This document shows positions 10,746 through 18,895 of a DNA stretch of 36,422 nucleotides, piece after piece. The notes under the pieces are model-generated. The model was not told the DNA's origin, made no database searches, and saw only the letters and a program-made list of their open reading frames with translations. The DNA comes from Ignavibacteriota bacterium (GTDB taxonomy: Bacteria > Bacteroidota > Ignavibacteria > UBA10030 > SZUA-254). Where the stretch lies: NCBI GenBank assembly GCA_016209795.1, contig JACQVI010000040.1, positions 1 through 36,422 on the forward strand, in the 5' to 3' direction. Position 1 is the stretch's first letter. Each line of letters opens with the position of its first letter. The position numbers and the translations under genes are program-made.

Positions 10746-12066
10746 AAGCTTTAGAAATATTTTTAAGATCCAGGAACTCAGACAGCGAATCCTTTACACT
10801 GCTGGATTGCTAATCATCGTGAGGTTTGGCTCACATGTTACTCTGCCCGGAATAGATGCAGCGGTTCTCGCCGAAGCGATGCGAAATCAGGCACAAAACA
10901 CGCTCTTTAGTCTGTACGATCTTTTTGTCGGTGGTGCGTTTAGCAATGCTGCGATTTTTGCATTGGGGATTATGCCGTATATCAGTTCTTCTATTATTAT
11001 TCAGCTCCTCGGTGCTGTGGTACCCTATTTCCAAAAATTATCGAAAGAGGGCGAAGAAGGACGCAAGAAGATTACTCAACTCACGCGTTATGGCACGGTG
11101 GGTGTTTCGCTCCTGCAGGCATGGGGCGTCAGTGTTCAGCTTTCGAGCATATCGCCGACGGGAGCCCCGATCATTCCGCTTGACGTTCAAGGGTTTGGAT
11201 TCCAGCTATCTACGATGATCGTTCTTACTGCTGGGACAATTTTTATGATGTGGCTGGGCGAGCAAATTACCGAGCGAGGCATTGGTAATGGCATTTCTCT
11301 CATTATCTTTATCGGTATCATTGCACGGTTTCCTAATGCAGTATTGGATGAATATCAGCTGGTAAGCTCAGGTGCCAGAGGATTGATCGTGGAAATTATT
11401 GTCATCGGTATGATGTGCTTAATCGTCGCCGGTATTGTGATGGTGACACAGGCAACGAGAAGGATTCCCGTACAATATGCTAAGCGAGTTGTAGGCAGAA
11501 AAATCTACGGTGGTGTAACGCAATATATTCCTATTCGGGTTAATACTGCCGGTGTTATGCCGATTATCTTTGCACAGGCAATTATGTTCATTCCGAATAC
11601 CGTCTTGACTTTTTTCCCAGATAATGAATTTCTCCAGAGTCTCGCAGGATACCTGAACTATACATCGCTGCCCTATTCTTTCGTCTACGGTTTGATGATT
11701 ATCTTCTTCACATATTTCTATACAGCTGTAGCGTTTAACCCAAAGGATGTTGCCGAGACAATGCAGAAACAGGGTGGATTTATTCCGGGGATTCGTCCAG
11801 GGAAGCATACATCGGATTTCATTGATAACATTCTCACAAAGATCACTTTACCAGGCTCAGTGTTCCTGGCGGTGGTTGCAATCCTGCCTGCAATTATGGT
11901 TCGCTTTGGAGTTACATCTAATTTTGCAAGTTTCTTTGGGGGAACAAGTTTGTTGATTATTGTGGGGGTAGGATTGGATACACTCCAACAGATCGAATCC
12001 CATCTCCTCATGCGGCACTACGATGGCTTCATGAAGAGTGGGAAGATTAAAGGTAGAAGGTTTTAA
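10729..12066 (+). CDS. secY: Protein translocase subunit SecY
   Basis: 445 aa multi-TM; LGIMPYISSSIIIQLL, RRIPVQYAKR, NPKDVAETMQKQGGFIPGIRPG motifs. Confidence 0.98.
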   Translation: MAKLTESFRNIFKIQELRQRILYTAGLLIIVRFGSHVTLPGIDAAVLAEAMRNQAQNTLFSLYDLFVGGAFSNAAIFALGIMPYISSSIIIQLLGAVVPYFQKLSKEGEEGRKKITQLTRYGTVGVSLLQAWGVSVQLSSISPTGAPIIPLDVQGFGFQLSTMIVLTAGTIFMMWLGEQITERGIGNGISLIIFIGIIARFPNAVLDEYQLVSSGARGLIVEIIVIGMMCLIVAGIVMVTQATRRIPVQYAKRVVGRKIYGGVTQYIPIRVNTAGVMPIIFAQAIMFIPNTVLTFFPDNEFLQSLAGYLNYTSLPYSFVYGLMIIFFTYFYTAVAFNPKDVAETMQKQGGFIPGIRPGKHTSDFIDNILTKITLPGSVFLAVVAILPAIMVRFGVTSNFASFFGGTSLLIIVGVGLDTLQQIESHLLMRHYDGFMKSGKIKGRRF

Positions 12067-12111
12067 TAGCAACGAACGTTGAGGGCGATTCTGAAAAGAT
12101 CAACATTGCCA

Positions 12112-12876
12112 ATGACGAAGGCGGTTATTAAGTCGCCTGAGGAAATTGAACTCATCCGTGAAAGTTGCCACATTGTTGCTGAAGTTCTTCGTCTTTTAAA
12201 AGGGTTTATCAAACCCGGTATACCGACAAAAGAATTGGACGTTATTGCCGAAGAGTACATACGATCACAACAGGCTGAGCCGGCGTTTAAAGGTTATGGA
12301 TCACTGAAGAACAATCTCTTTCCCGCAAGTCTCTGTGTTTCTATCGATGATGAGGTGGTACATGGAATTCCCAGCGATCGTATCTTGCGTGAAGGTGAGA
12401 TTGTCTCCATTGATGTTGGTGTGAAAAAAAATCAATACTATGGTGATGGCGCTTGGACGTTCCGTGTTGGAAAAATTTCTGATGAGAAAACACGCCTGAT
12501 GAACGTGACGGAAGAGGCACTCTATAAAGGCATAGAGAAAGCACATGCTGGAAATCACGTCCATGATATCTCAGCGGTAGTGCAAGCCTGTGTTGAACAG
12601 GAAGATTTCTCGGTGGTCAGAGATCTCGTGGGACACGGCGTCGGACGTTCATTGCACGAAGAGCCTGCAGTTCCGAACTTTGGAAAACCCGGTACCGGCA
12701 CGATCCTGCAACCTGGAATGACGATAGCGATTGAGCCGATGGTCAATTATGGTACATTCCGTGTTCGAATGGATGATGATGGTTGGACAATACGAACGCA
12801 AGATGGTTTACCATCAGCGCACTTCGAGCATACTGTGTTGATAACAGAAAATGGACCTGAGATACTCACAGTTTGA
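12112..12876 (+). CDS. map: Methionine aminopeptidase type I (ATG 12112 preferred; the ORF opens at 12079)
   Basis: [67 protein letters not shown] metal-ligand motifs. Confidence 0.96.
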   Translation: MTKAVIKSPEEIELIRESCHIVAEVLRLLKGFIKPGIPTKELDVIAEEYIRSQQAEPAFKGYGSLKNNLFPASLCVSIDDEVVHGIPSDRILREGEIVSIDVGVKKNQYYGDGAWTFRVGKISDEKTRLMNVTEEALYKGIEKAHAGNHVHDISAVVQACVEQEDFSVVRDLVGHGVGRSLHEEPAVPNFGKPGTGTILQPGMTIAIEPMVNYGTFRVRMDDDGWTIRTQDGLPSAHFEHTVLITENGPEILTV

Positions 12877-12884
12877 CGTGCTTA

Positions 12885-13103
12885 ATGGCTAAACAAGGTC
12901 CCATTACTATGGATGGCGTTATTACTGAGACATTGCCAAACGCAATGTTTCGGGTCAAGCTCGATAATGGTCATGAAGTACTCGCAGTGATTTCCGGAAA
13001 GATGCGTATGCATTATATAAAAATTCTTGTTGGAGACAAAGTAACGGTAGAGTTGTCGCCGTACGATTTAAGCAAAGGTCGTATCACGTATCGATATAAA
13101 TGA
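12885..13103 (+). CDS. infA: Translation initiation factor IF-1 (ATG 12885 preferred; the ORF opens at 12873)
   Basis: 72 aa [72 protein letters not shown]. Confidence 0.97.
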   Translation: MAKQGPITMDGVITETLPNAMFRVKLDNGHEVLAVISGKMRMHYIKILVGDKVTVELSPYDLSKGRITYRYK

Positions 13104-13113
13104 GAGGTAGACT

Positions 13114-13227
13114 ATGAAAGTTCGTTCGTCAGTAAAAAGGTTATGTGAACATTGCAAGATTATCCGTCGCAAAGGCGTTGTTCGCGTTATCTGCAAGAAT
13201 CCCAAACACAGGCAGCGTCAAGGATAA
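13114..13227 (+). CDS. rpmJ: 50S ribosomal protein L36, zinc-binding form (not in the supplied ORF track)
   Basis: 37 aa [37 protein letters not shown] with C..C..C..H ligands. Confidence 0.97.
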   Translation: MKVRSSVKRLCEHCKIIRRKGVVRVICKNPKHRQRQG

Positions 13228-13259
13228 TATCGACAGAGAATATTTGAAAGGATAACAGG

Positions 13260-13643
13260 TTGGCACGTATTGCAGGTATCGATTTACCAAAGAATAAACG
13301 ATCAGAGATCGGTCTTACGTACATTTACGGGCTTAGCAGAAGTAGCGCTCAGAAGATTCTTAGTGCAGCGGGAGTGGATTGGAACAAGCGGATTGGTGAG
13401 CTGTCTGATGATGAGGTTGCCAAAATCCGTTCCATCATCACTTCCGATTACAAAGTTGAAGGCGCTCTCCGTGCTGAAACCCAGATGAACATTAAACGAT
13501 TGATGGACATTAATTGTTATCGTGGACTACGGCATCGCAAAGGTTTACCTGTCCGCGGGCAACGTACACGTACGAATGCACGTTCACGAAAAGGGAAGCG
13601 CAAGACAGTAGCAGGAAAGAAGAAGGCAATAGCGAAGAAATAA
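13260..13643 (+). CDS. rpsM: 30S ribosomal protein S13 (TTG start)
   Basis: [34 protein letters not shown]...[27 protein letters not shown]. Confidence 0.98.
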   Translation: MARIAGIDLPKNKRSEIGLTYIYGLSRSSAQKILSAAGVDWNKRIGELSDDEVAKIRSIITSDYKVEGALRAETQMNIKRLMDINCYRGLRHRKGLPVRGQRTRTNARSRKGKRKTVAGKKKAIAKK

Positions 13644-13663
13644 CTACTATAGTCAAAAAAATC

Positions 13664-14080
13664 ATGGCAAAACAAGCAGCGGGACAAACGCAGGCGGCAT
13701 CGGTGCCTGTAAAAAAGAAAAAGAAAATTCAAATAGAACTTACCGGAAAAGCTTATATCAAAGCAACGTTTAACAACGTCATTGTGACCATCACCGATGT
13801 GTATGGCAATGTTATTAGTTGGTCATCGGCAGGACGTAATGGCTTTAAGGGCTCCCGCAAGAATACACCGTTTGCAGCGCAGGTTACAGCTGAAGCGGCA
13901 GCCAAGGAGGCATTTGATTTGGGACTTAGAAAGGTCGATGTCTTGGTGAAAGGTCCTGGTTCTGGACGTGAGGCTGGGATTCGATCCCTGCAAACTACCG
14001 GGTTAGAAATTTTAAGTATTCGGGATATCACACCGATCCCTCATAATGGATGTCGTCCTCCAAAGCGGCGCCGCGTGTAA
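13664..14080 (+). CDS. rpsK: 30S ribosomal protein S11 (ATG 13664; the ORF opens at 13514)
   Basis: [44 protein letters not shown]...[11 protein letters not shown]. Confidence 0.97.
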   Translation: MAKQAAGQTQAASVPVKKKKKIQIELTGKAYIKATFNNVIVTITDVYGNVISWSSAGRNGFKGSRKNTPFAAQVTAEAAAKEAFDLGLRKVDVLVKGPGSGREAGIRSLQTTGLEILSIRDITPIPHNGCRPPKRRRV

Positions 14081-14111
14081 TCGGTAATGCACCAACTATG
14101 TAAAGGAGTTT

Positions 14112-14741
14112 ATGGGTCGATATATTGAAGCAAGTTGTCGATTGTGCAGAAGAGAGAGGCAAAAGCTGTTCCTGAAAGGGACGAAATGTTTTACTGAAAA
14201 GTGCCCTGTTGAACGACGAAACTATCCACCAGGACAACATGGTAAATCGCGACGTCTCAAAATTTCAGAGTATGGAGTCCAACTTCGTGAAAAGCAAAAA
14301 GTTCGCAGAATGTACGGTCTTGCCGAAGAGCAATTCCGTAATTACTTTGAAAGAGCACTACATCAAACGGGACGAACCGGTGAAATACTTGTCAAATTGT
14401 TAGAAAGACGGCTTGACAATGTCGTATATCGACTGGGGTTTGCCCCTTCACGAAAGGCTGCACGCCAACTTATTTCTCATGGACATTTTCTTGTGAATAA
14501 TAGATCGGTGAATATTCCGTCATATTTAGTGAATGCTGGTGACGTTGTTCAAGTTCAAGAAAAAAGCAAAAAGCTCGATATCATTCACTCAGCCATGAAG
14601 CGCATGAAGGATAGTGCCATGCTGCCCTGGCTCAGTCTTGATAAAGCTACAATGGCGGGGACATTCCTTCATATTCCAGAGCGTGCTGAGATTCCACTCA
14701 ATGCAAATGAACAGCTTATCGTTGAGCTGTATTCGAAATAA
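14112..14741 (+). CDS. rpsD: 30S ribosomal protein S4, zinc-binding N-terminus
   Basis: CRLCRRERQKLFLKGTKCFTEKCPVERRNYPPGQHG; S4 domain RLDNVVYRLGFAPSRKAARQLISHGHFLVN. Confidence 0.98.
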   Translation: MGRYIEASCRLCRRERQKLFLKGTKCFTEKCPVERRNYPPGQHGKSRRLKISEYGVQLREKQKVRRMYGLAEEQFRNYFERALHQTGRTGEILVKLLERRLDNVVYRLGFAPSRKAARQLISHGHFLVNNRSVNIPSYLVNAGDVVQVQEKSKKLDIIHSAMKRMKDSAMLPWLSLDKATMAGTFLHIPERAEIPLNANEQLIVELYSK

Positions 14742-14804
14742 GTTGTAAGAAGCTAACTCATAGTTTCTTGGACGAAACAGTAGAAACGTTTGGAGAAAGA
14801 ATAT

Positions 14805-15794
14805 ATGGTTGCAACAAATTTTCAAATGCCCGAAAAAGTTCAGATTGACGAAGCAAGTTATACTACGACGTTCGGCAGATTTATCTTACAGCCGTTGGAA
14901 AAAGGATTTGGTGTAACGATTGGAAATGCTTTACGCCGAGTGTTACTTTCTTCACTCTCAGGCACGGCATTTACTGCAGTGAGAATTGAAGACGTTCTCC
15001 ATGAATTTTCGACGATACGAGGAGTTGTTGAAGACGTTTCCGAAATCATCTTGAATCTTAAAGCCGTTAGGACAAAGCTCATCAACAAAAAACTTAATAA
15101 AATCGTTGTAGAGTTGAAAGGTCCGAAAGATTTCACAGCAGCAGATATACAGAAAGCCAATCCAGAAATAGAAATTCTCAATCCTGCTCAACATATTGCA
15201 ACGTTAAATGCAGGCACTGAGTTCGAGATGGAACTGCGCATCGGTCGTGGAAAAGGATATGTTCCTGCTGAAGAAAACAAAACTCCCGATCAGACACCGG
15301 GCTTGATTGCAATTGATTCCATTTTTACGCCTATTAAAAATATCAGGTACTTTATTGAGCCAACACGTGTTGGACAGCAGACAGACTATGAAAAGCTCAT
15401 CGTGGAGATCGAAACTGACGGCTCGATTGCACCAGATGATGCACTGGTGCAGGCTGCTGGTATTTTACGTGATCACATCCAGCTGTTCTTGAGTTTCAAC
15501 GTCGAAGCAGAACGACCGGAAGAGATGATGGAGAAAGATTCCGAATTCCAGAGGATCAGAAAAATCCTTCAGATGAGTGTCGATGAACTGGAGTTATCTG
15601 TCCGTTCTCATAATTGCCTGCGAGCGGCAAATATCAAAACGATTGCCGATCTCGTACGGCGGGATGAGCCAGAGCTGTTGAAGTTCCGTAATTTCGGGCG
15701 GAAATCTTTGGCAGAGCTTTCTGAGATTATCGAGCAGTTTGGATTGTCATTTGGAATGGATGTCGATAAGTATTTGCGTGATGGAGATAATTGA
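14805..15794 (+). CDS. rpoA: DNA-directed RNA polymerase subunit alpha (ATG 14805 preferred; the ORF opens at TTG 14790)
   Basis: TFGRFILQPLEKGFGVTIGNALRRVLLSSLSGTAFTAVRIEDVLHEFSTIRGVVEDV; C-terminal domain NCLRAANIKTIADLVRRDEPELLKFRNFGRKSLAEL. Confidence 0.98.
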   Translation: MVATNFQMPEKVQIDEASYTTTFGRFILQPLEKGFGVTIGNALRRVLLSSLSGTAFTAVRIEDVLHEFSTIRGVVEDVSEIILNLKAVRTKLINKKLNKIVVELKGPKDFTAADIQKANPEIEILNPAQHIATLNAGTEFEMELRIGRGKGYVPAEENKTPDQTPGLIAIDSIFTPIKNIRYFIEPTRVGQQTDYEKLIVEIETDGSIAPDDALVQAAGILRDHIQLFLSFNVEAERPEEMMEKDSEFQRIRKILQMSVDELELSVRSHNCLRAANIKTIADLVRRDEPELLKFRNFGRKSLAELSEIIEQFGLSFGMDVDKYLRDGDN

Positions 15795-15826
15795 TGGTAA
15801 TTTACATTCTTTGAAAAAGGTAACCC

Positions 15827-16279
15827 ATGCGACATAGAAAATCTGGAAGAAAACTGAAACGGACAGCAAGCCATAGAAAAGCACTGCTGATTGCGCTTTC
15901 CACAGCGTTGCTTCGCCATAAAAAAATCCGTACAACTGTGGCAAAGGCGAAAGAGACACGCATGTTCGTAGAAAAACTGATTACGAGAGCCAAGAACGCA
16001 GTTGCACATGAGGGTGAGAAAAAAAATGTGCACGCTCGTCGTCAGGTCGCTCGGTACATTAAGGATAGGGATGTTGTAAAAGAATTATTCAATGAGATTG
16101 CACCCAAAGTTGCTACCCGACCAGGAGGCTATACACGAGTCGTCAAACTTGGGCAGCGTCATGGCGATGGTGCTGAAGTTGCCGTGCTTGAATTAGTAGA
16201 TTACAACACGGGGCAGGCAGCCCAGAAACCGAAGAAGGAAGAGAAAAAGAAAAAGGAACAAGCTGAAGAGAAGAAATGA
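15827..16279 (+). CDS. rplQ: 50S ribosomal protein L17 with Lys/Glu-rich C-terminal tail
   Basis: MRHRKSGRKLKRTASHRKALLIALSTALLRHKKIRTTVAKAKETRMFVEKLIT...GGYTRVVKLGQRHGDGAEVAVLELV. Confidence 0.97.
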   Translation: MRHRKSGRKLKRTASHRKALLIALSTALLRHKKIRTTVAKAKETRMFVEKLITRAKNAVAHEGEKKNVHARRQVARYIKDRDVVKELFNEIAPKVATRPGGYTRVVKLGQRHGDGAEVAVLELVDYNTGQAAQKPKKEEKKKKEQAEEKK

Positions 16280-16312
16280 AGTAACGGTGGATTACGGGAT
16301 TACGTATTGAAG

Positions 16313-16342
16313 GGCTTCCTGATTATTTTGGGAAGCCTTTTT
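16313..16342 (+). terminator. Intrinsic terminator after rplQ
   Basis: GGCTTCC (16313-16319) / GGAAGCC (16331-16337), 11-nt loop, followed by TTTTT. Confidence 0.85.
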
Positions 16343-16345
16343 GTC

Positions 16346-16579
16346 TTATGAAACTATCTGTGCTTTTTCTTTTAGGTTTTTTTTGGGGGGGGGTAGGTGG
16401 TAATCCTCTACAAGACCCGTTATCTCACATATTTTCTTCCGCACAGTGGATGATGTTTCCGAATGTCCCTCCTCGATGCAGGCGTAATGTTTGGGAGTAA
16501 TCCCAATCATATCTGCAAATTCTTTCTGTCTTAGGTCATGCGTTATACGCCAAGCCTTGATTTCCTCTCTGAATATCAT
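16346..16579 (-). CDS. XRE-family HTH transcriptional regulator, short (start at ATG 16579; the ORF could open at 16615)
   Basis: MIFREEIKAWRITHDLRQKEFADMIGITPKHYACIEEGHSETSSTVRKKICEITGL resembles the XRE/Cro HTH pattern; minus-strand orientation, converging on the rplQ terminator. Confidence 0.72.
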   Translation of the reverse strand: MIFREEIKAWRITHDLRQKEFADMIGITPKHYACIEEGHSETSSTVRKKICEITGLVEDYHLPPPKKNLKEKAQIVS

Positions 16580-16634
16580 TTTTAGGTACCTTTTTAGCCT
16601 GAATGATATTACCAAAAAAGTAATAATTTTGTTG

Positions 16635-16664
16635 TTGACTTTGATGATGAATCGTTAGTAAATT
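16635..16664 (+). promoter_or_regulatory. Possible promoter for the YCF48-repeat gene
   Basis: TTGACT (16635-16640), 18-nt spacer, TAAATT (16659-16664). Consensus-like only. Confidence 0.3.
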
Positions 16665-16688
16665 TAGATAAAGTTTGTTAAAAGTCAA

Positions 16689-18821
16689 GTGCGTACTACC
16701 AATTGTTCAACTAGTTCAACACTAATGGTTTCAAAGGTTTCAAAAGCCTTCATGATTGTTAGCTTAATTATGTCCTCGAAATCCTATCCACAGTGGCAAT
16801 GGCAGAACCCGCTTCCCCAAGGCAACACGTTGAATGGCGTTCAATGGCTCGATGATAATTCGCTCATTGCAGTTGGTAATGCAGGGACGGTAATCAAAAC
16901 AACAGATGGTGGCCAGCATTGGGAAGTTAGACATTACATTGGAGGCTCTGGAAGGCTGAATGATGTCTCGTTCATTGACAACAATTTTGGAATGGCGGTG
17001 GGCGATGAGGGTGTAATTCTAACTACGACTGATGGGGGAGAGAACTGGAATCTGCAACTCAGTGAGCCCGCGCTCGACCTTGATGGGATATGTTTCACAG
17101 ACGATAGCTCGGCAATTGCAGTCGGATATGGTCGTATACTTCGGACAACAAATTGGGGCAGCGAGTGGATTGTTGCTTATCAACAGAGTGGCTGGGATCT
17201 TTTGAAAGTTTCGTTCGGAGATCAAGCTACAGGGATTGTTGTGGGCACGGGAATTATGCTGCGAACAACTGATAGCGGCTATTCCTGGATCAATGTCCCA
17301 CTTGAAGATGATTATCTCCTGAACGACGTCTCATTCGCTTCTGTGAGAATTGCTTTTGCTGTTGGATTATTCAACAGTCAGGACGTGATTTTAAAAACTA
17401 CCGATGCAGGGCGCAGTTGGACAAGATTACCAAGCGAAGAGTACATCACACCACGAGCAGTTGCCTGCATCGACTCTCAAACGATTGTTATTTTTGGCCA
17501 GTACGGCACTACCCTTCGGACAACAGATGGAGGCACAACATGGACAAGTTACTCAAATGATGTGTCTACTCAAGCGGCATCGTTTGCTGATAGCATGAGT
17601 GGAATTGCAGTCGGATTTGACGGTGCCATCACACACACCACAAACGGAGGAACAACCTGGCAGTCTCTTTCTACGAGTGTGGGCAATTTCCTCTACGGTG
17701 TACACTTTACAAACGTCGACACAGGAACAGCTGTAGGTCACGGAAGAACGGTCCTCCGAACATACAACGGCGGCGAAACATGGATTGTGCAAAACGTTAG
17801 CGGTGGCACGCCGACCGAATCTTATACAGATGTATTCTTTAACAACGCCAACATAGGAACTATTGTCGGACATCCTAGGGTAATTTTACAGACGACGAAT
17901 GGCGGAATAGACTGGGAAAGGCGTAACTTAACTTCTGATCTTTGGATTAATGCAGTGATTTTCCCTCGAATGGATGTCGGATATGCCATAGGGTGGGAAG
18001 GCACTAATCTTATTACGACCGATGCTGGAGCGACATGGACAAACCGTCCAATTGGAGAACACTATCTTTCCGATGTTTCATTTATTGATATCAACACAGG
18101 CATAGCAGTGGGTTGGTATGGACTTATTCTGCGTTCGACAGACAGAGGAGATACATGGTCGACCCAATCTGTGAATCAAACAGAGTGGCTTTACGGTGTA
18201 ACGTTTATCAGCGAAAATATAGTTGTTACGGTTGGGAGCTTGGGAGCAATTCTTCGTTCAACAGATGAGGGAATAACATGGAGCCTACAAAATAGCGGCA
18301 CCTCGCATCATTTGTTTGATGTTTCTTTTGCTGACGAAGCCAATGGCTTTGCGGTCGGTGAACGCGGCACAATTCTCCGAACGACTGACGCAGGTTTGAC
18401 TTGGATAAGTCAACCAAGCGGAACAACCAATGGACTTTATGGTGTCTCTTTTATTACCTCTAATACAGCAACAGTAGTTGGAGAGGGGGGAACAATTCTT
18501 CGCACAACGACAGGTGGCGTCGTGTGGGCAGAAGACCAACATGGTGCACAGTTACCGAGCAGTTTTACGTTGTACCAAAACTTCCCTAATCCATTCAATC
18601 CTTCAACGAGGATTCGGTTTGATTTGCCAAAGACCACTCATGTGAAACTTATGGTATTTAACGTTTTGGGTCAAAGCGTTGCTACACTTATAGATGAAGA
18701 GCGGAATGCAGGAAGTTATAGTGTTGAATGGAAGCCGGGAAATTTATCAAGTGGCGTATATTTTTACCGACTTCAAAGTCCATCAGTTTCGATAACAAAA
18801 AAGTTACTGCTCTTACGATAG
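16689..18821 (+). CDS. Secreted YCF48/BNR-like repeat (beta-propeller) protein with T9SS type A C-terminal sorting domain (ATG 16725 is the likelier start)
   Basis: Signal-like N-terminus; about 14 repeats of VGxxGxILRTTDGGxTW type; C-terminus YQNFPNPFNPSTRIRFDLP...SGVYFYRLQSPSVSITKKLLLLR. Confidence 0.9.
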   Translation: MRTTNCSTSSTLMVSKVSKAFMIVSLIMSSKSYPQWQWQNPLPQGNTLNGVQWLDDNSLIAVGNAGTVIKTTDGGQHWEVRHYIGGSGRLNDVSFIDNNFGMAVGDEGVILTTTDGGENWNLQLSEPALDLDGICFTDDSSAIAVGYGRILRTTNWGSEWIVAYQQSGWDLLKVSFGDQATGIVVGTGIMLRTTDSGYSWINVPLEDDYLLNDVSFASVRIAFAVGLFNSQDVILKTTDAGRSWTRLPSEEYITPRAVACIDSQTIVIFGQYGTTLRTTDGGTTWTSYSNDVSTQAASFADSMSGIAVGFDGAITHTTNGGTTWQSLSTSVGNFLYGVHFTNVDTGTAVGHGRTVLRTYNGGETWIVQNVSGGTPTESYTDVFFNNANIGTIVGHPRVILQTTNGGIDWERRNLTSDLWINAVIFPRMDVGYAIGWEGTNLITTDAGATWTNRPIGEHYLSDVSFIDINTGIAVGWYGLILRSTDRGDTWSTQSVNQTEWLYGVTFISENIVVTVGSLGAILRSTDEGITWSLQNSGTSHHLFDVSFADEANGFAVGERGTILRTTDAGLTWISQPSGTTNGLYGVSFITSNTATVVGEGGTILRTTTGGVVWAEDQHGAQLPSSFTLYQNFPNPFNPSTRIRFDLPKTTHVKLMVFNVLGQSVATLIDEERNAGSYSVEWKPGNLSSGVYFYRLQSPSVSITKKLLLLR
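18559..18821 (+). other. T9SS type A C-terminal sorting domain (coding segment)
   Basis: SSFTLYQNFPNPFNPSTRIRFDLPKTTHVKLMVFNVLGQSVATLIDEERNAGSYSVEWKPGNLSSGVYFYRL...KKLLLLR. Confidence 0.85.
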
Positions 18822-18895
18822 TATCAAAGTATGCCCAATGATAACGCAAAGCACATAATTCACTATTTTCTTAAACATCACATAAGGAGGATGTC

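Noticed and set aside
12067-12111. Possible missing adk between secY and map
   Set aside because: No residual coding sequence in the 45-bp gap; secY-map without adk is not unusual enough in itself to claim a deletion.
15608-16033. Minus-strand ORF (141 aa) spanning the rpoA/rplQ junction
   Set aside because: Antisense to two essential genes and no domain signature.
16800-18540. Repeats in the YCF48 gene considered as a DNA-level repeat array or CRISPR
   Set aside because: The repeats are protein-level (degenerate at DNA level, in frame); no constant repeats with unique spacers.
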